In this document: one piece after another, positions 31,853 through 39,275 of the stretch
Layout of the letters: each line of letters opens with the position of its first letter
Position numbering within the stretch: the stretch's first letter is position 1
Virus record (IMG/VR): IMGVR_UViG_3300021960_000194
Coordinates: 1 to 39,479 of that record
Strand: one strand, 5' to 3'
Length of the DNA stretch: 39,479 bases
DNA from: a virus
Notes under the pieces: model-generated
Database searches by the model: none
Seen by the model: the letters and a program-made list of their open reading frames with translations, nothing else
Told to the model about the DNA's origin: nothing
Translations under genes and position numbers: made by a program

Positions 31853-32116
31853 TCAAAATGTCAAACGAGCACGACTTGTTTTTTTGAGAAAGTTGAGTTG
31901 AGTTGCTTCACTCTTAAGTTTCTCTTTTAGTGGTTTCGAGATCAGTTTAGAGACTGATTCAAATTCAATACCATTTTCTTCACAATATGTGACGATGGCT
32001 TCGATGTAATTGATCTTGGAAGTCATTACAAGATATTCGATGTCTTGGGCAAACTTAGACTGACAGAGGAACTTTTCTTTGATTAGATTGTTTACATCTT
32101 CAGTGCTGTTCTGCAT
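31853..32116 (-). CDS. gp33: Late transcription coactivator gp33
   Basis: An 87-aa protein with the cyanophage gp33 pattern: STEDVNNLIKEKFL, EYLVMTSKINYIEAIVTYCE and LKSEATQLNFLKKT. In T4 gp33 bridges RNA polymerase and the gp45 sliding clamp for late transcription, working with gp55. I start at ATG 32116; a longer frame to 32218 lies inside the nuclease gene. The C-terminus ends in hydrophobic LTF, consistent with a clamp-contact tail, but lacks the acidic residues of T4. It overlaps the nuclease gene by 17 bases. Confidence 0.82.
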   Translation of the reverse strand: MQNSTEDVNNLIKEKFLCQSKFAQDIEYLVMTSKINYIEAIVTYCEENGIEFESVSKLISKPLKEKLKSEATQLNFLKKTSRARLTF

Positions 32117-32792
32117 AGGTTTCTTGTGTGTGATGAGAGACGAACTCTCTGATGTACTTGGTAAGAAGTTTAATATAGTAATCCTTGTTACGTTTTTCAT
32201 AGACAAAACATTCTCCATTTTCAGCTACCATTATGGTAATCAATTTTTTAACCGAAATACCGGTCATTTCATAATACATGCAAGCATAGGCTACTTCTTG
32301 GACAAAGTAGTTTTCAATCCACTCTTCTGGTTTGATTTTCTTTGAGGTCTTAAAGTCAATGATTGCGAGTTCTCCTTCGTATTCCGCGATGCAATCTACG
32401 CGACCCGCAAGACCAAGATAGTCACTGTATAGTGACTTTTCTAAAGCATGTATGTTATTTATACGATCTAGATAAGGTTTGGCTGCGAGAAAGAGAAACT
32501 TTGTAGACGGAAGTGGATTATAGTCATCCACGTTTTCATTGAGCATATACTTTTCTACAAGATCATGAAACTTAGTTCCACGATCTGTAGCAATTCTAGT
32601 GATACGATTCGCTTCCTCATCACCGACTTTTTTGCGCCACTCAATAAACTTTTCTCTACCATAAAAACTGGTAACAGAAGTGATAGAAGGATACAACTTA
32701 CCAGAAGGAACCCTGTAGAAACGGGTTCCTTCGATACTCTGTGCTTCTAGATCAACTTCTTCTTTGAGATAATCTAGGTGTTTGAACTTCAT
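32100..32792 (-). CDS. PD-(D/E)XK (RecB-like) exonuclease
   Basis: A 230-aa nuclease of the PD-(D/E)XK superfamily. Ordered motifs: RGTKFHDLVEKY at 71-82, Glu near 118, GRVDCIAEY at 130-138 (D133), AIIDFKTSKK at 143-152 (D146, K148) and VQEVAYACMYYEM from 164. This is the RecB/Cas4-like core that cuts DNA with metal ions. In cyanophages it sits next to gp33/gp59 and may degrade host DNA or act in recombination. A strong hairpin lies within its first 90 bases. It overlaps the upstream oxygenase by 41 bases. Confidence 0.87.
   Translation of the reverse strand: MKFKHLDYLKEEVDLEAQSIEGTRFYRVPSGKLYPSITSVTSFYGREKFIEWRKKVGDEEANRITRIATDRGTKFHDLVEKYMLNENVDDYNPLPSTKFLFLAAKPYLDRINNIHALEKSLYSDYLGLAGRVDCIAEYEGELAIIDFKTSKKIKPEEWIENYFVQEVAYACMYYEMTGISVKKLITIMVAENGECFVYEKRNKDYYIKLLTKYIREFVSHHTQETYAEQH
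32704..32732 (-). other. Perfect 10-bp hairpin in the nuclease 5' coding region
   Basis: GAAGGAACCC and GGGTTCCTTC form a perfect 10-bp stem with a 9-base loop. It lies 20 bases past the stop of the oxygenase gene and about 60 bases into the nuclease gene. No T-tract follows, so it may stabilise or attenuate the mRNA. Confidence 0.6.
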
Positions 32793-33471
32793 AATTATGC
32801 ATTCTGTTGAGTGGTGGATTTTCAGTATTAAGCTCTTTTATAAAAAATACTTGAGTTAATCTAGGTTCGTTGGGATTGCAGAAAAAATTATTTTCTCTAT
32901 GAAATATTTTTGAATCATAACATATCAATCTGTTATATTGATTTTTCACTTCCAATGTTTCTTGAAATGAATTGTTGTGTATTGATATTTGTTTTCTGTA
33001 TGATTCTATATCAATGTCATCAAGATTGTTATTTTTATATAGATTATGTCTCATATCCGTAGATAGATTATAGTCTATTTCTGGACTATCGTCAATAAAG
33101 GCGCCAAACATAGTTCCGGAATCTGGATTTGGAGATGGAGTAAGATATATTACCCCTGCAGCCAGAGTACAGTCGGAATCTGAATGAAACCACCCATTAT
33201 TTAAAAGATCTTTTACATTCTCAGAAAATGGATATATTTTTTGAAAAAAAGATATCACTCTAAAGTTAACATCTTCATGTCTATAGTTATAAAAAAGAGA
33301 AAGAACCTTCAAAGTAAACTGAACATTAAATTTATTGTCTATTTCAAATAATGGTTCGGTTCTTTCTCCTGGATAAATTCCTTCTATTTTGCTATATTTT
33401 AAAGAAAGAGCAAAATCTCTAATTTGATCCGGATTACTATAGAAATTATCAACACATGTTATAGGAAACAT
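32752..33471 (-). CDS. 2OG-Fe(II) oxygenase-like protein (DUF6445-like)
   Basis: A 239-aa protein with ATG at 33471; a longer frame would run into phoH. It carries GWFHSDSD (H96, D98) and YDSKIFHREN (H191) as the HxD...H facial triad, with R204 in the NEPRLTQVFF strand for 2-oxoglutarate. This layout fits DUF6445-type oxygenases. The substrate is unknown; neighbours are glycosyl- and carbamoyltransferases, so a sugar, surface or nucleobase target is possible. It overlaps the nuclease gene by 41 bases and starts 1 base past the phoH stop. It reads strongly A/T-rich compared with phoH. Confidence 0.72.
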   Translation of the reverse strand: MFPITCVDNFYSNPDQIRDFALSLKYSKIEGIYPGERTEPLFEIDNKFNVQFTLKVLSLFYNYRHEDVNFRVISFFQKIYPFSENVKDLLNNGWFHSDSDCTLAAGVIYLTPSPNPDSGTMFGAFIDDSPEIDYNLSTDMRHNLYKNNNLDDIDIESYRKQISIHNNSFQETLEVKNQYNRLICYDSKIFHRENNFFCNPNEPRLTQVFFIKELNTENPPLNRMHNYEVQTPRLSQRRS

Positions 33472-33472
33472 T

Positions 33473-34231
33473 TTACATACCCATAGCCAATTTAGTGACA
33501 ATGTAGTTCTTGACAAGTCCAGAACGAACGATATCCTCAACACCAAATTCTACTGAAGAGAAATCATATTCCATTGCATTGATGATCTTCATGAAATCTA
33601 GAATACCATTCTTTTCATGAGTCTTAACAAGATCGGATTGTGTAGCATCACCACAGAACATGATCTTACTATTTTCACCAATACGTGTAATTATACTGTC
33701 AAGTTCATGAAAGTTCAAGTTTTGCATTTCATCAACAAGTACGATTGCATTGTCAAGAGTTGTTCCACGAATGAAACTTGTAGACCAGAATGAAATCGTT
33801 TCCTGAGACTTCAGGTTACCATAGAGCATTTCAAAGTCAGAATCAGAAGCAAGTTCAAACATGTACTTAACCATGTTCTTATAAGGAATCTGATACAGTG
33901 CGGCTTTATCTTCGTGATCTCCTGGAAGGAAACCAATCTCACGAGTAGATACAAGTGACCTTACGATGTAAACTTTTTCGTAAGGAGTTCTTTCATCAAG
34001 AACGTCTTTCAGTGCATGGTATAGAGCAATGAAAGTTTTACCTGTACCAGCAGCACCATAAGCAAATAAGTTTTTCCCTTTTTTATATTCGTCAAAAAAC
34101 TTAGTTTGATTATCCGTTAACGGTTCAATATTAACCATTAAGTCTGAGTTGATCGGCTTCTTGCGGCGCATCTGTTTTGCGCTCATACCAATTCCAATGT
34201 TACTGTTGGAGGTCTTTCTTTGTCTTGCCAT
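33473..34231 (-). CDS. phoH: PhoH-like P-loop ATPase
   Basis: A 252-aa PhoH-family ATPase. Walker A GAAGTGKT at 59-66, Walker B AIVLVDEMQN at 162-171, and PhoH signature residues IVRSLVSTREIGFLPGD at 89-105 and MFCGDATQSDLV near 191. PhoH is one of the commonest marine phage genes and is linked by tradition to phosphate stress, though its biochemical role (possibly RNA or DNA unwinding or binding) is not settled. It is preceded by the carbamoyltransferase N-domain gene with a 25-base gap. Confidence 0.93.
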   Translation of the reverse strand: MARQRKTSNSNIGIGMSAKQMRRKKPINSDLMVNIEPLTDNQTKFFDEYKKGKNLFAYGAAGTGKTFIALYHALKDVLDERTPYEKVYIVRSLVSTREIGFLPGDHEDKAALYQIPYKNMVKYMFELASDSDFEMLYGNLKSQETISFWSTSFIRGTTLDNAIVLVDEMQNLNFHELDSIITRIGENSKIMFCGDATQSDLVKTHEKNGILDFMKIINAMEYDFSSVEFGVEDIVRSGLVKNYIVTKLAMGM

Positions 34232-34256
34232 AAGTTTCTATACTGGTAATTTGGTA

Positions 34257-35351
34257 TCAACCACCCAGGAAGAGTGTTTGAAGTGGATGTTTTGTTTTAT
34301 TATTTAACAAGTGATGCCAAACATATTTTGCGGCACCAATTGCAGTCCCACCATCATGAGCTGTGGGATCAATAAAAAAGTTTATTTCTGGAAATTCTTT
34401 AATGTACTCATAATTATTGACACAATTTAAGAAATAACCACCGGACAATACAACATTTTTCGTTCCCGTTTTTTGGATCAATTCTTTTATCAGTTTTATC
34501 GTATGTTTTTTAGTTTCTTCTTGCAACTTTTTTGAAAGATTAGCGGCTAAGTTAAATATAAAATCCGAATCTTCAGGTAACTTATATTTGGACTTATGTT
34601 TACCATAATATTCTTCTAGATACTGAAAAATAGTTTTATTGTCCGATAACCAACTATCGGTATAACTGTCATAAGAAAACCACTCTTCTTCTCCAACTTC
34701 ATCTATATTTCCATAGGGCGATAGTCCCATTGTCTTTCCAGGGGATTGAGTATCGGTGAAACAACATACTTTATTAAACAATGCACCACAACTAAGAGTT
34801 GTTGTCCACAATTTATTCTTAGAAAGTCTAATAGAAAAATTATCTGTTTTATTAAGATTCAAATAATCATACACTTTTTTTATTTCATCGTACTTTCCAA
34901 TTTCTGGAAAATAATACATCGACTCGACTTCTCTAGAATCATCATTGTCTAGAAGATAAACTCCGCCTCCATCCAAAATTAAAGCAGCTGCTTCATCAAA
35001 TCCAGAAGAATAAAAGGCAGTGCAGGCATGATACAAATGATGTTCCCAATTCCAATGATCTTTATCGTATGTTATTTGAAATTCGCCAAGACGTTTTTTT
35101 ACAAGATCTATGATGTTTTGGTCTGAAATATCATAATAAGATTTATCCCTACCGTAAGAAGCAAAAATGATATGATCTAAATGATTAGTATATTTAAGTA
35201 TGTCTTTTAAACATAAAATATCACTATCTAAAACCCATTCTTGTTCTTTTTTTCTACTTATCCTGTCATCTTCAAGATAAAATAACAATTCCCCATCCTT
35301 TAGAAGAGCGATGGAAGCATGGTGAGAAATGTTAATACCTAAAATATACAT
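34257..35351 (-). CDS. Carbamoyltransferase, N-terminal (Kae1-like) domain as a separate gene
   Basis: A 364-aa protein matching the N-domain of NodU/CmcH/TobZ-type O-carbamoyltransferases: MYILGINISHHASIALLKDG at the start, HHLYHACTAFYSSGF with the metal-binding His cluster at 104-108, LILDGGG at 124-130, KTMGLSPYG, VVLSGGYFLNC and AHDGGTAIGAA. This domain transfers carbamoyl from carbamoyl-adenylate to a hydroxyl. It lacks the C-terminal YrdC-like half, which is encoded by the gene transcribed just before it. Both chains would have to associate. The order C-domain gene then N-domain gene is the reverse of the usual single protein. Confidence 0.86.
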   Translation of the reverse strand: MYILGINISHHASIALLKDGELLFYLEDDRISRKKEQEWVLDSDILCLKDILKYTNHLDHIIFASYGRDKSYYDISDQNIIDLVKKRLGEFQITYDKDHWNWEHHLYHACTAFYSSGFDEAAALILDGGGVYLLDNDDSREVESMYYFPEIGKYDEIKKVYDYLNLNKTDNFSIRLSKNKLWTTTLSCGALFNKVCCFTDTQSPGKTMGLSPYGNIDEVGEEEWFSYDSYTDSWLSDNKTIFQYLEEYYGKHKSKYKLPEDSDFIFNLAANLSKKLQEETKKHTIKLIKELIQKTGTKNVVLSGGYFLNCVNNYEYIKEFPEINFFIDPTAHDGGTAIGAAKYVWHHLLNNKTKHPLQTLFLGG

Positions 35352-35353
35352 GA

Positions 35354-35938
35354 TTAACTATTTGGAACTACTACTAATTTGTTTTCCTCTGGAAGATAAA
35401 GATACTCAATTTTACTATTTTCAAGTGTCCAGTATGCATGATCAATAGTGTGACAAATAACTTGGCCTCCCAAATTAAAAGAAGTATTAAACAACATCGG
35501 AACAGTTGTTTTTTGATAAAAACACTTAATTAAATTGTAATAGTGATAGTTCTGTTCTTCTGTTACAGTTTGAATTCTACAAGTATCATCTACATGAAGA
35601 ACTCCCGGTATCAATTCTTTTTTATCTTGTTTTACTGGAATAGCATACATCATATAAGGAGATTCCTTTAGAGTCAACATCTCAAACCAATCATGAGCAT
35701 GTTCCAACAAAACACTGGCAGCAAATGGTCTCCACCATTCTCTTTTCTTTATTGAATTTACTGTATTTCTAGCATTTGGATCTCTTGGGTCATAAAGTAT
35801 TGACCTATTTCCCAAAGCCCTAGGACCACCCTCGGTTTTTCCTTGGAATATAGATACAACTTTCTGTTTTTCCAGCAATTCAACAACGTCTGAATAATGA
35901 ACGTCATTAAATTCCATTGTATTTTTTGACGTTTGCAT
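35354..35938 (-). CDS. Carbamoyltransferase, C-terminal domain as a separate gene
   Basis: A 194-aa protein equal to the C-terminal domain of NodU/TobZ-type carbamoyltransferases: FQGKTEGGPRALGNRSIL at 31-48, WWRPFAASV, DDTCRIQTV, and MLFNTSFNLGGQVICH. This domain builds carbamoyl-adenylate or completes the active site. It ends 2 bases before the ATG of the N-domain gene, so the pair is probably co-translated. It begins 2 bases after the upstream 82-aa gene. Confidence 0.86.
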   Translation of the reverse strand: MQTSKNTMEFNDVHYSDVVELLEKQKVVSIFQGKTEGGPRALGNRSILYDPRDPNARNTVNSIKKREWWRPFAASVLLEHAHDWFEMLTLKESPYMMYAIPVKQDKKELIPGVLHVDDTCRIQTVTEEQNYHYYNLIKCFYQKTTVPMLFNTSFNLGGQVICHTIDHAYWTLENSKIEYLYLPEENKLVVVPNS

Positions 35939-35940
35939 GT

Positions 35941-36189
35941 TTAAATTTTCTTCACCGTTGAACCAGGAGCTTTTGAAGCCTTGTGCAATACATCATTCCA
36001 TCCAGGATTACGATTGACCAATTTATCCCTCCATTCACCAACTTCTCCGGGTGAGGGACATGTAGAAGGATCAGACCAATCACGAGTCCATTCAGGGTTA
36101 TCTTTCTTCCACTGATCCCAGTCGTGAACGCTCAGTACCACTTCTTTCTGTTCACCAGTAGCAGTATTAATAACAGGATAAGTCGCCAT
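35941..36189 (-). CDS. Conserved T4-like phage protein, function unknown
   Basis: An 82-aa acidic protein: ATYPVINTATGEQKEVVLS, then WDQWKKDNPEW, and the end NPGWNDVLHKASKAPGS. This plan (short beta start, DNPEW-like middle, F/W-x-DVL...PGST end) recurs in conserved small phage proteins, some called FmdB-like; the zinc-binding cysteines of FmdB are absent. Four or more Trp residues are notable. An AATAAATA late-type site lies 22 bases upstream, so it and the carbamoyltransferase pair may be expressed late. Confidence 0.7.
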   Translation of the reverse strand: MATYPVINTATGEQKEVVLSVHDWDQWKKDNPEWTRDWSDPSTCPSPGEVGEWRDKLVNRNPGWNDVLHKASKAPGSTVKKI

Positions 36190-36210
36190 AGTTATAAAGT
36201 CAATATAAGT

Positions 36211-36218
36211 TATTTATT
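36211..36218 (-). promoter_or_regulatory. Candidate late promoter (AATAAATA)
   Basis: AATAAATA on the minus strand, 22 bases before the ATG of the 82-aa gene and across the stop of the second glycosyltransferase. It fits the NATAAATA late motif. Confidence 0.4.
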
Positions 36219-37068
36219 GGTCAATTTTATGAGCAACATAGTGTTGGTCGGACACTTGTTGTATATCCCATTTTACCACAGGTTGTACATAATAACTACT
36301 ATCTTCTTTAAGTTTAAATTTACTATGGTTCTTTCTATTAAATTTTTCTAGAACTAGTTTATGTACGATGTTATCATCCTCAACATTATTATATGTTTTG
36401 ATATGATTTCTGATAGCTTCAATTAAACCAGGGTTCTCATGATATGCTCTGAAATTTTCTACTCTTTTCTTTGCTTCATGTGGTAGAGAAAATAAAGTCT
36501 TCTCAGCAAATTTGATCTCCACATGTTTAAGACCAAGACGTAATAATCTTTCATACAACTCGGTATCTTCCCAGGCAGTGAAGTTGTCTATGTTCTCATT
36601 ATAACCACCGATCTTAAAATAATTTTCTCTGGTGATGTATAGTGTTCCCCAGAGAGCTTTGAAGTACAAGTAATGTTGAAACTTGAACATCTTTGACTGA
36701 TTATTCTCATCATAAAAACTCCATGACTCATCAGTTCCAGTCAAGAATGAACTGTTATCAATAGTATGGTGTTCAAAGAAATTAAAGTATGGATTCAATA
36801 CTGTATCGGAATCTAATTTTAGAATACGATCACTAGTAGTCAGAGAAGCAGCAAGATTCAGTGGTTGTGGTTGATTGAAATAAGGTTCATTTGGAACTGT
36901 GATTATTTTAATTCTACTATCCAAGTCCGACAAATAGGATATTGGATCCTTGGAGTTCCAATCAGTTACTATTATTTCATCTATCTCATCAAACTGTATC
37001 CACGAAGATATGGATACAGCAAGAGCCTGACCTCTATTCCCACATGCAGATATTACAGAAACACTCAT
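36214..37068 (-). CDS. GT2-family glycosyltransferase (copy 2)
   Basis: A 284-aa GT-A fold glycosyltransferase. Start MSVSVISACGNRGQALAVSI, sugar-nucleotide strand EIIVTDWNSK, and DSD at 86-88 as the DxD metal site in RILKLDSDTVL. The GGYNEN, TAWEDTELYERLL stretch gives the acceptor-side ED motif. A C-terminal region with KWDIQQVSDQHYV recurs in its neighbour. Donor and acceptor unknown; targets may be phage virion proteins, DNA or host lipopolysaccharide. It overlaps copy 1 by 4 bases. Confidence 0.85.
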   Translation of the reverse strand: MSVSVISACGNRGQALAVSISSWIQFDEIDEIIVTDWNSKDPISYLSDLDSRIKIITVPNEPYFNQPQPLNLAASLTTSDRILKLDSDTVLNPYFNFFEHHTIDNSSFLTGTDESWSFYDENNQSKMFKFQHYLYFKALWGTLYITRENYFKIGGYNENIDNFTAWEDTELYERLLRLGLKHVEIKFAEKTLFSLPHEAKKRVENFRAYHENPGLIEAIRNHIKTYNNVEDDNIVHKLVLEKFNRKNHSKFKLKEDSSYYVQPVVKWDIQQVSDQHYVAHKIDQ

Positions 37069-37931
37069 ACCTTCACAGCTTCATAAGTTTGATCAGTTAA
37101 TTGATTTAGTTCCCATTTGTAAATTGGTTCTCGATACCAATCAACTTTCATAAGAGATTCAAAACTACCTACAGATAAATTTCCGGACTCTTTTACTTCA
37201 TCGAACATCTTCATCATTTTGGAGAGCATGGGCATAGTTTGATGATTTTTACCTTTACATAACTCAGTCATGTATTTGTAAAACTTGTCATCATCCAAAT
37301 CTTTCTTTGTTTTACTTAGAAAATCTTTTATACCTTCAAATGACTCGAAGTTTTCCACTCGATGTTTATCTGTGTGTGCGATATGTAGAGCAGTCAATCT
37401 TTGAACATCAATGTTCTTTGGTTTGAGCCCATAAGACATTAGTCTCATACACAACTCATCATCTTCTACTGCATAATACTTACCCATATTTTCATTATAT
37501 CCACCAACTTCTTTGAAAATATCGGTTTTTACATACAACATTCCCCAAAGAGGATATAAGAAATAAGCATCCATACCCTTCTGATCAACACTATTACATC
37601 CAGATATAAAAACATCTTCCTCAATCTTGTGAAGATCGAAGAAGTTCCAATATGGATTTAAGATGTGATCGCAATCCAACTTCAAAAGATACTCACTCTT
37701 GACCAAAGATGCAGCAAGATTGAGTGGTTGGGGTTGATTAAAGTAAGGTTCGTTTTTTACAGAAATTATTTTTACTTTCTTACTTAATTTCGTTAGATGA
37801 GTTAGGGACTCATCAGAGTCCCAATCAGTTATTATAACCTCATCTACTTCATCAAACTGTATCCAGGAGGATACAGATATTGACAAAGGCTTTTTACGAT
37901 TCTTACATGCAGTTATAATCGAAACACTCAT
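37065..37931 (-). CDS. GT2-family glycosyltransferase (copy 1)
   Basis: A 288-aa paralogue of the neighbour at 36214-37068. DCD occupies the DxD site at 86-88, the same residue numbers as in its neighbour. Block NEPYFNQPQPLNLAASL at 60-76 is identical in both, and the end YKWELNQLTDQTYEAVKV matches the neighbour's tail. The acceptor motif YAVEDDELCMRLM is kept. Tandem duplication with later divergence is clear; the pair may add two successive sugars. Overlaps its neighbours by 4 bases each side. Confidence 0.85.
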   Translation of the reverse strand: MSVSIITACKNRKKPLSISVSSWIQFDEVDEVIITDWDSDESLTHLTKLSKKVKIISVKNEPYFNQPQPLNLAASLVKSEYLLKLDCDHILNPYWNFFDLHKIEEDVFISGCNSVDQKGMDAYFLYPLWGMLYVKTDIFKEVGGYNENMGKYYAVEDDELCMRLMSYGLKPKNIDVQRLTALHIAHTDKHRVENFESFEGIKDFLSKTKKDLDDDKFYKYMTELCKGKNHQTMPMLSKMMKMFDEVKESGNLSVGSFESLMKVDWYREPIYKWELNQLTDQTYEAVKV

Positions 37932-38113
37932 TGACTAATATCAAGTTCAGAATATTCTAGTTTTTGAAGTTCTTCTGGATTAATTTTTTTAGTTTTGAAT
38001 TCTCCATTAGAATCACTATATTCAATGATATACTTATTGTCTTCGGTTGTTCCAACGATTGTACACGCTGTTGGTGCATTATCCTTTGATAGGACTTCAG
38101 TTTGGTAATACAT
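37928..38113 (-). CDS. Small hypothetical protein (SH3-like)
   Basis: A 61-aa acidic protein with a strand pattern (ACTIVGTTEDNKYIIEYSDS, FKTKKINPEEL) like a small Tudor or SH3-type barrel. No conserved residues allow assignment. It is 30 bases downstream of thyX and overlaps the first GT2 gene by 4 bases, so it is probably translated with the glycosyltransferases. Confidence 0.65.
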   Translation of the reverse strand: MYYQTEVLSKDNAPTACTIVGTTEDNKYIIEYSDSNGEFKTKKINPEELQKLEYSELDISQ

Positions 38114-38143
38114 GTTACACTTTTACGAAGTACATTGTATATA

Positions 38144-38776
38144 TCACCATTCCAAAGCCTCTGCAACAACAGGGAACTGTTCTTTGAATACTTCCTTACA
38201 AGCATTCGCAATGTCCATATGTTCCTTCTGAGTTCCATTAGCAGAACGCAGATTGATATAATGAATCCATGAACGACATGAACCACTCATGTAGATACGA
38301 GTCGGCGTGCAGAGAGGCAACACATTGCGAGCACATTCCTTTGCGATACCTTCATCCAACATCTCTTTATACAAATCCATAGACTGTGTAAAGAGATGTT
38401 GCATCTTCATCTCGAACTTCTGTTGGACGAAAGCATCAATGTCGTCAATAGAATTCTGACGATTCTTGGTATCTTGACGACGAAGTTCTGGGAGCGGGAT
38501 CGTCTCTGCGAGTAGGGAAGAATCAGCATAACGTTGCGAAAATTCTTGGTATGTAAATGAACGGTGACGCAAAATCTGGGCCGCGATTGCACGAGTAGTC
38601 TCAATCTCTAGAGTCATGAACGACTGTTCAAAGACACTCCAGTGGTTGTGTTTGATGCAATACTTTAGAAGACCCGCAACGTTAGGATTCTCTTGGTTTG
38701 CGGGATTACTGACACGAGCAACGTATCCCATCGTCGCTTCAGCATCTGGGGTAATAGAAACAAGTTTAACAGTCAT
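38144..38776 (-). CDS. thyX: FAD-dependent thymidylate synthase ThyX
   Basis: A 210-aa ThyX, which makes dTMP from dUMP using methylene-tetrahydrofolate, FAD and NADPH. It carries the ThyX motif RHRSFTYQEFSQRY at 70-83, HNHWSVFEQ near 43-51, and LPLCTPTRIYMSGSCRSW with the dUMP/flavin-binding residues at about 153-170. Phage ThyX raises dTTP supply during replication and is common in cyanophages. Base usage is more G/C-rich than the nearby glycosyltransferases. It starts 7 bases after a 51-aa gene. Confidence 0.96.
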   Translation of the reverse strand: MTVKLVSITPDAEATMGYVARVSNPANQENPNVAGLLKYCIKHNHWSVFEQSFMTLEIETTRAIAAQILRHRSFTYQEFSQRYADSSLLAETIPLPELRRQDTKNRQNSIDDIDAFVQQKFEMKMQHLFTQSMDLYKEMLDEGIAKECARNVLPLCTPTRIYMSGSCRSWIHYINLRSANGTQKEHMDIANACKEVFKEQFPVVAEALEW

Positions 38777-38783
38777 TTAATTC

Positions 38784-38939
38784 TCAGTCAGGGTAGCCGT
38801 CGTCGTCTTCAAAAATTTCATCATAATCATGTAGAGATGGATCCAAATATCTCTGGGTATCAGAGTAAACTTCAGATTCCAAAACTTCTACAAGAGATTT
38901 GAGATTTTTTACAATAAGTTTGAGTTTTTCTTTGTCCAT
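38784..38939 (-). CDS. Small acidic hypothetical protein
   Basis: A 51-aa protein with a helical basic N-terminus (DKEKLKLIVKNLKSLVEVL) and a very acidic C-terminus (HDYDEIFEDDDGYPD). ATG at 38939 follows a candidate sigma70-type promoter by about 22 bases, making it the first gene of the thyX unit. No family recognised. Such acidic tails can contact DNA-binding proteins. Confidence 0.65.
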   Translation of the reverse strand: MDKEKLKLIVKNLKSLVEVLESEVYSDTQRYLDPSLHDYDEIFEDDDGYPD

Positions 38940-38960
38940 ACTTATGTGTATTCTCTGTTC

Positions 38961-38989
38961 ATTTTAACACAAAAAAAGGAAGGGATCAA
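38961..38989 (-). promoter_or_regulatory. Candidate sigma70-type promoter for the thyX unit
   Basis: On the minus strand TTGATC (38984-38989) and TAAAAT (38961-38966) are spaced by exactly 17 bases, 22 bases before the 51-aa gene. The -35 box is inside the terminator hairpin, so termination upstream and initiation downstream overlap. Confidence 0.5.
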
Positions 38990-38996
38990 CCCTTCC
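38971..38996 (-). terminator. Rho-independent terminator
   Basis: A perfect 7-bp stem GGAAGGG/CCCTTCC with a 5-base loop, then TTTTTTT on the minus strand. It begins within the last codons of the 56-aa gene and separates the three small genes from the thyX unit. Confidence 0.85.
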
Positions 38997-39156
38997 TGTT
39001 AAATATTGGTTGAAAAGACATCATCTTTTCAAACCAATCTCTTAAATGTATACGATAGCAAGACCAATACTTGCAACCTCTATATGTTAATTGATAGCAA
39101 GCAGGTGGTCTATTTTCTTTATCCATGTCATCGTGGTGATAGACATAGTTATCCAT
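38986..39156 (-). CDS. Small hypothetical protein with YRG motif
   Basis: A 56-aa protein starting at ATG 39156, chosen over a longer frame (to 39252) because GAGGTG lies 8 bases upstream. It contains YQLTYRGCKYWSCYR near its centre, a tyrosine-arginine-glycine motif like DUF4278 found in cyanobacteria and their phages. It ends inside the terminator. Role unknown. Confidence 0.68.
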   Translation of the reverse strand: MDNYVYHHDDMDKENRPPACYQLTYRGCKYWSCYRIHLRDWFEKMMSFQPIFNRKG

Positions 39157-39158
39157 TT

Positions 39159-39275
39159 TCACCTCTTTGTTGTACAGTGACCTGCCATACAAAGTTGCGC
39201 TTGGTGTAGTTTTTGTTCCTTGACTTGTTTTGCCTTGATGACAGAGAGCCAATTTTCTCTAACTACATTCTTCAT
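39159..39275 (-). CDS. Small basic hypothetical protein
   Basis: A 38-aa basic protein. The ATG at 39275 follows a strong Shine-Dalgarno GGAGG at the expected distance and overlaps the previous stop (ATGA). Mostly helical (WLSVIKAKQVKEQKLHQAQ) with two cysteines near the end. The strong ribosome site argues that it is real despite its size. Function unknown. Confidence 0.62.
   Translation of the reverse strand: MKNVVRENWLSVIKAKQVKEQKLHQAQLCMAGHCTTKR

Noticed and set aside
34257-35938. Carbamoyltransferase as one gene broken by a frameshift
   Set aside because: The domain encoded first is the C-terminal one, so no frameshift could restore the usual protein.
38986-39252. Longer 88-codon version of the 56-aa gene
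   Set aside because: It would overlap the 38-aa gene, which has a strong Shine-Dalgarno; the internal ATG has its own ribosome site.
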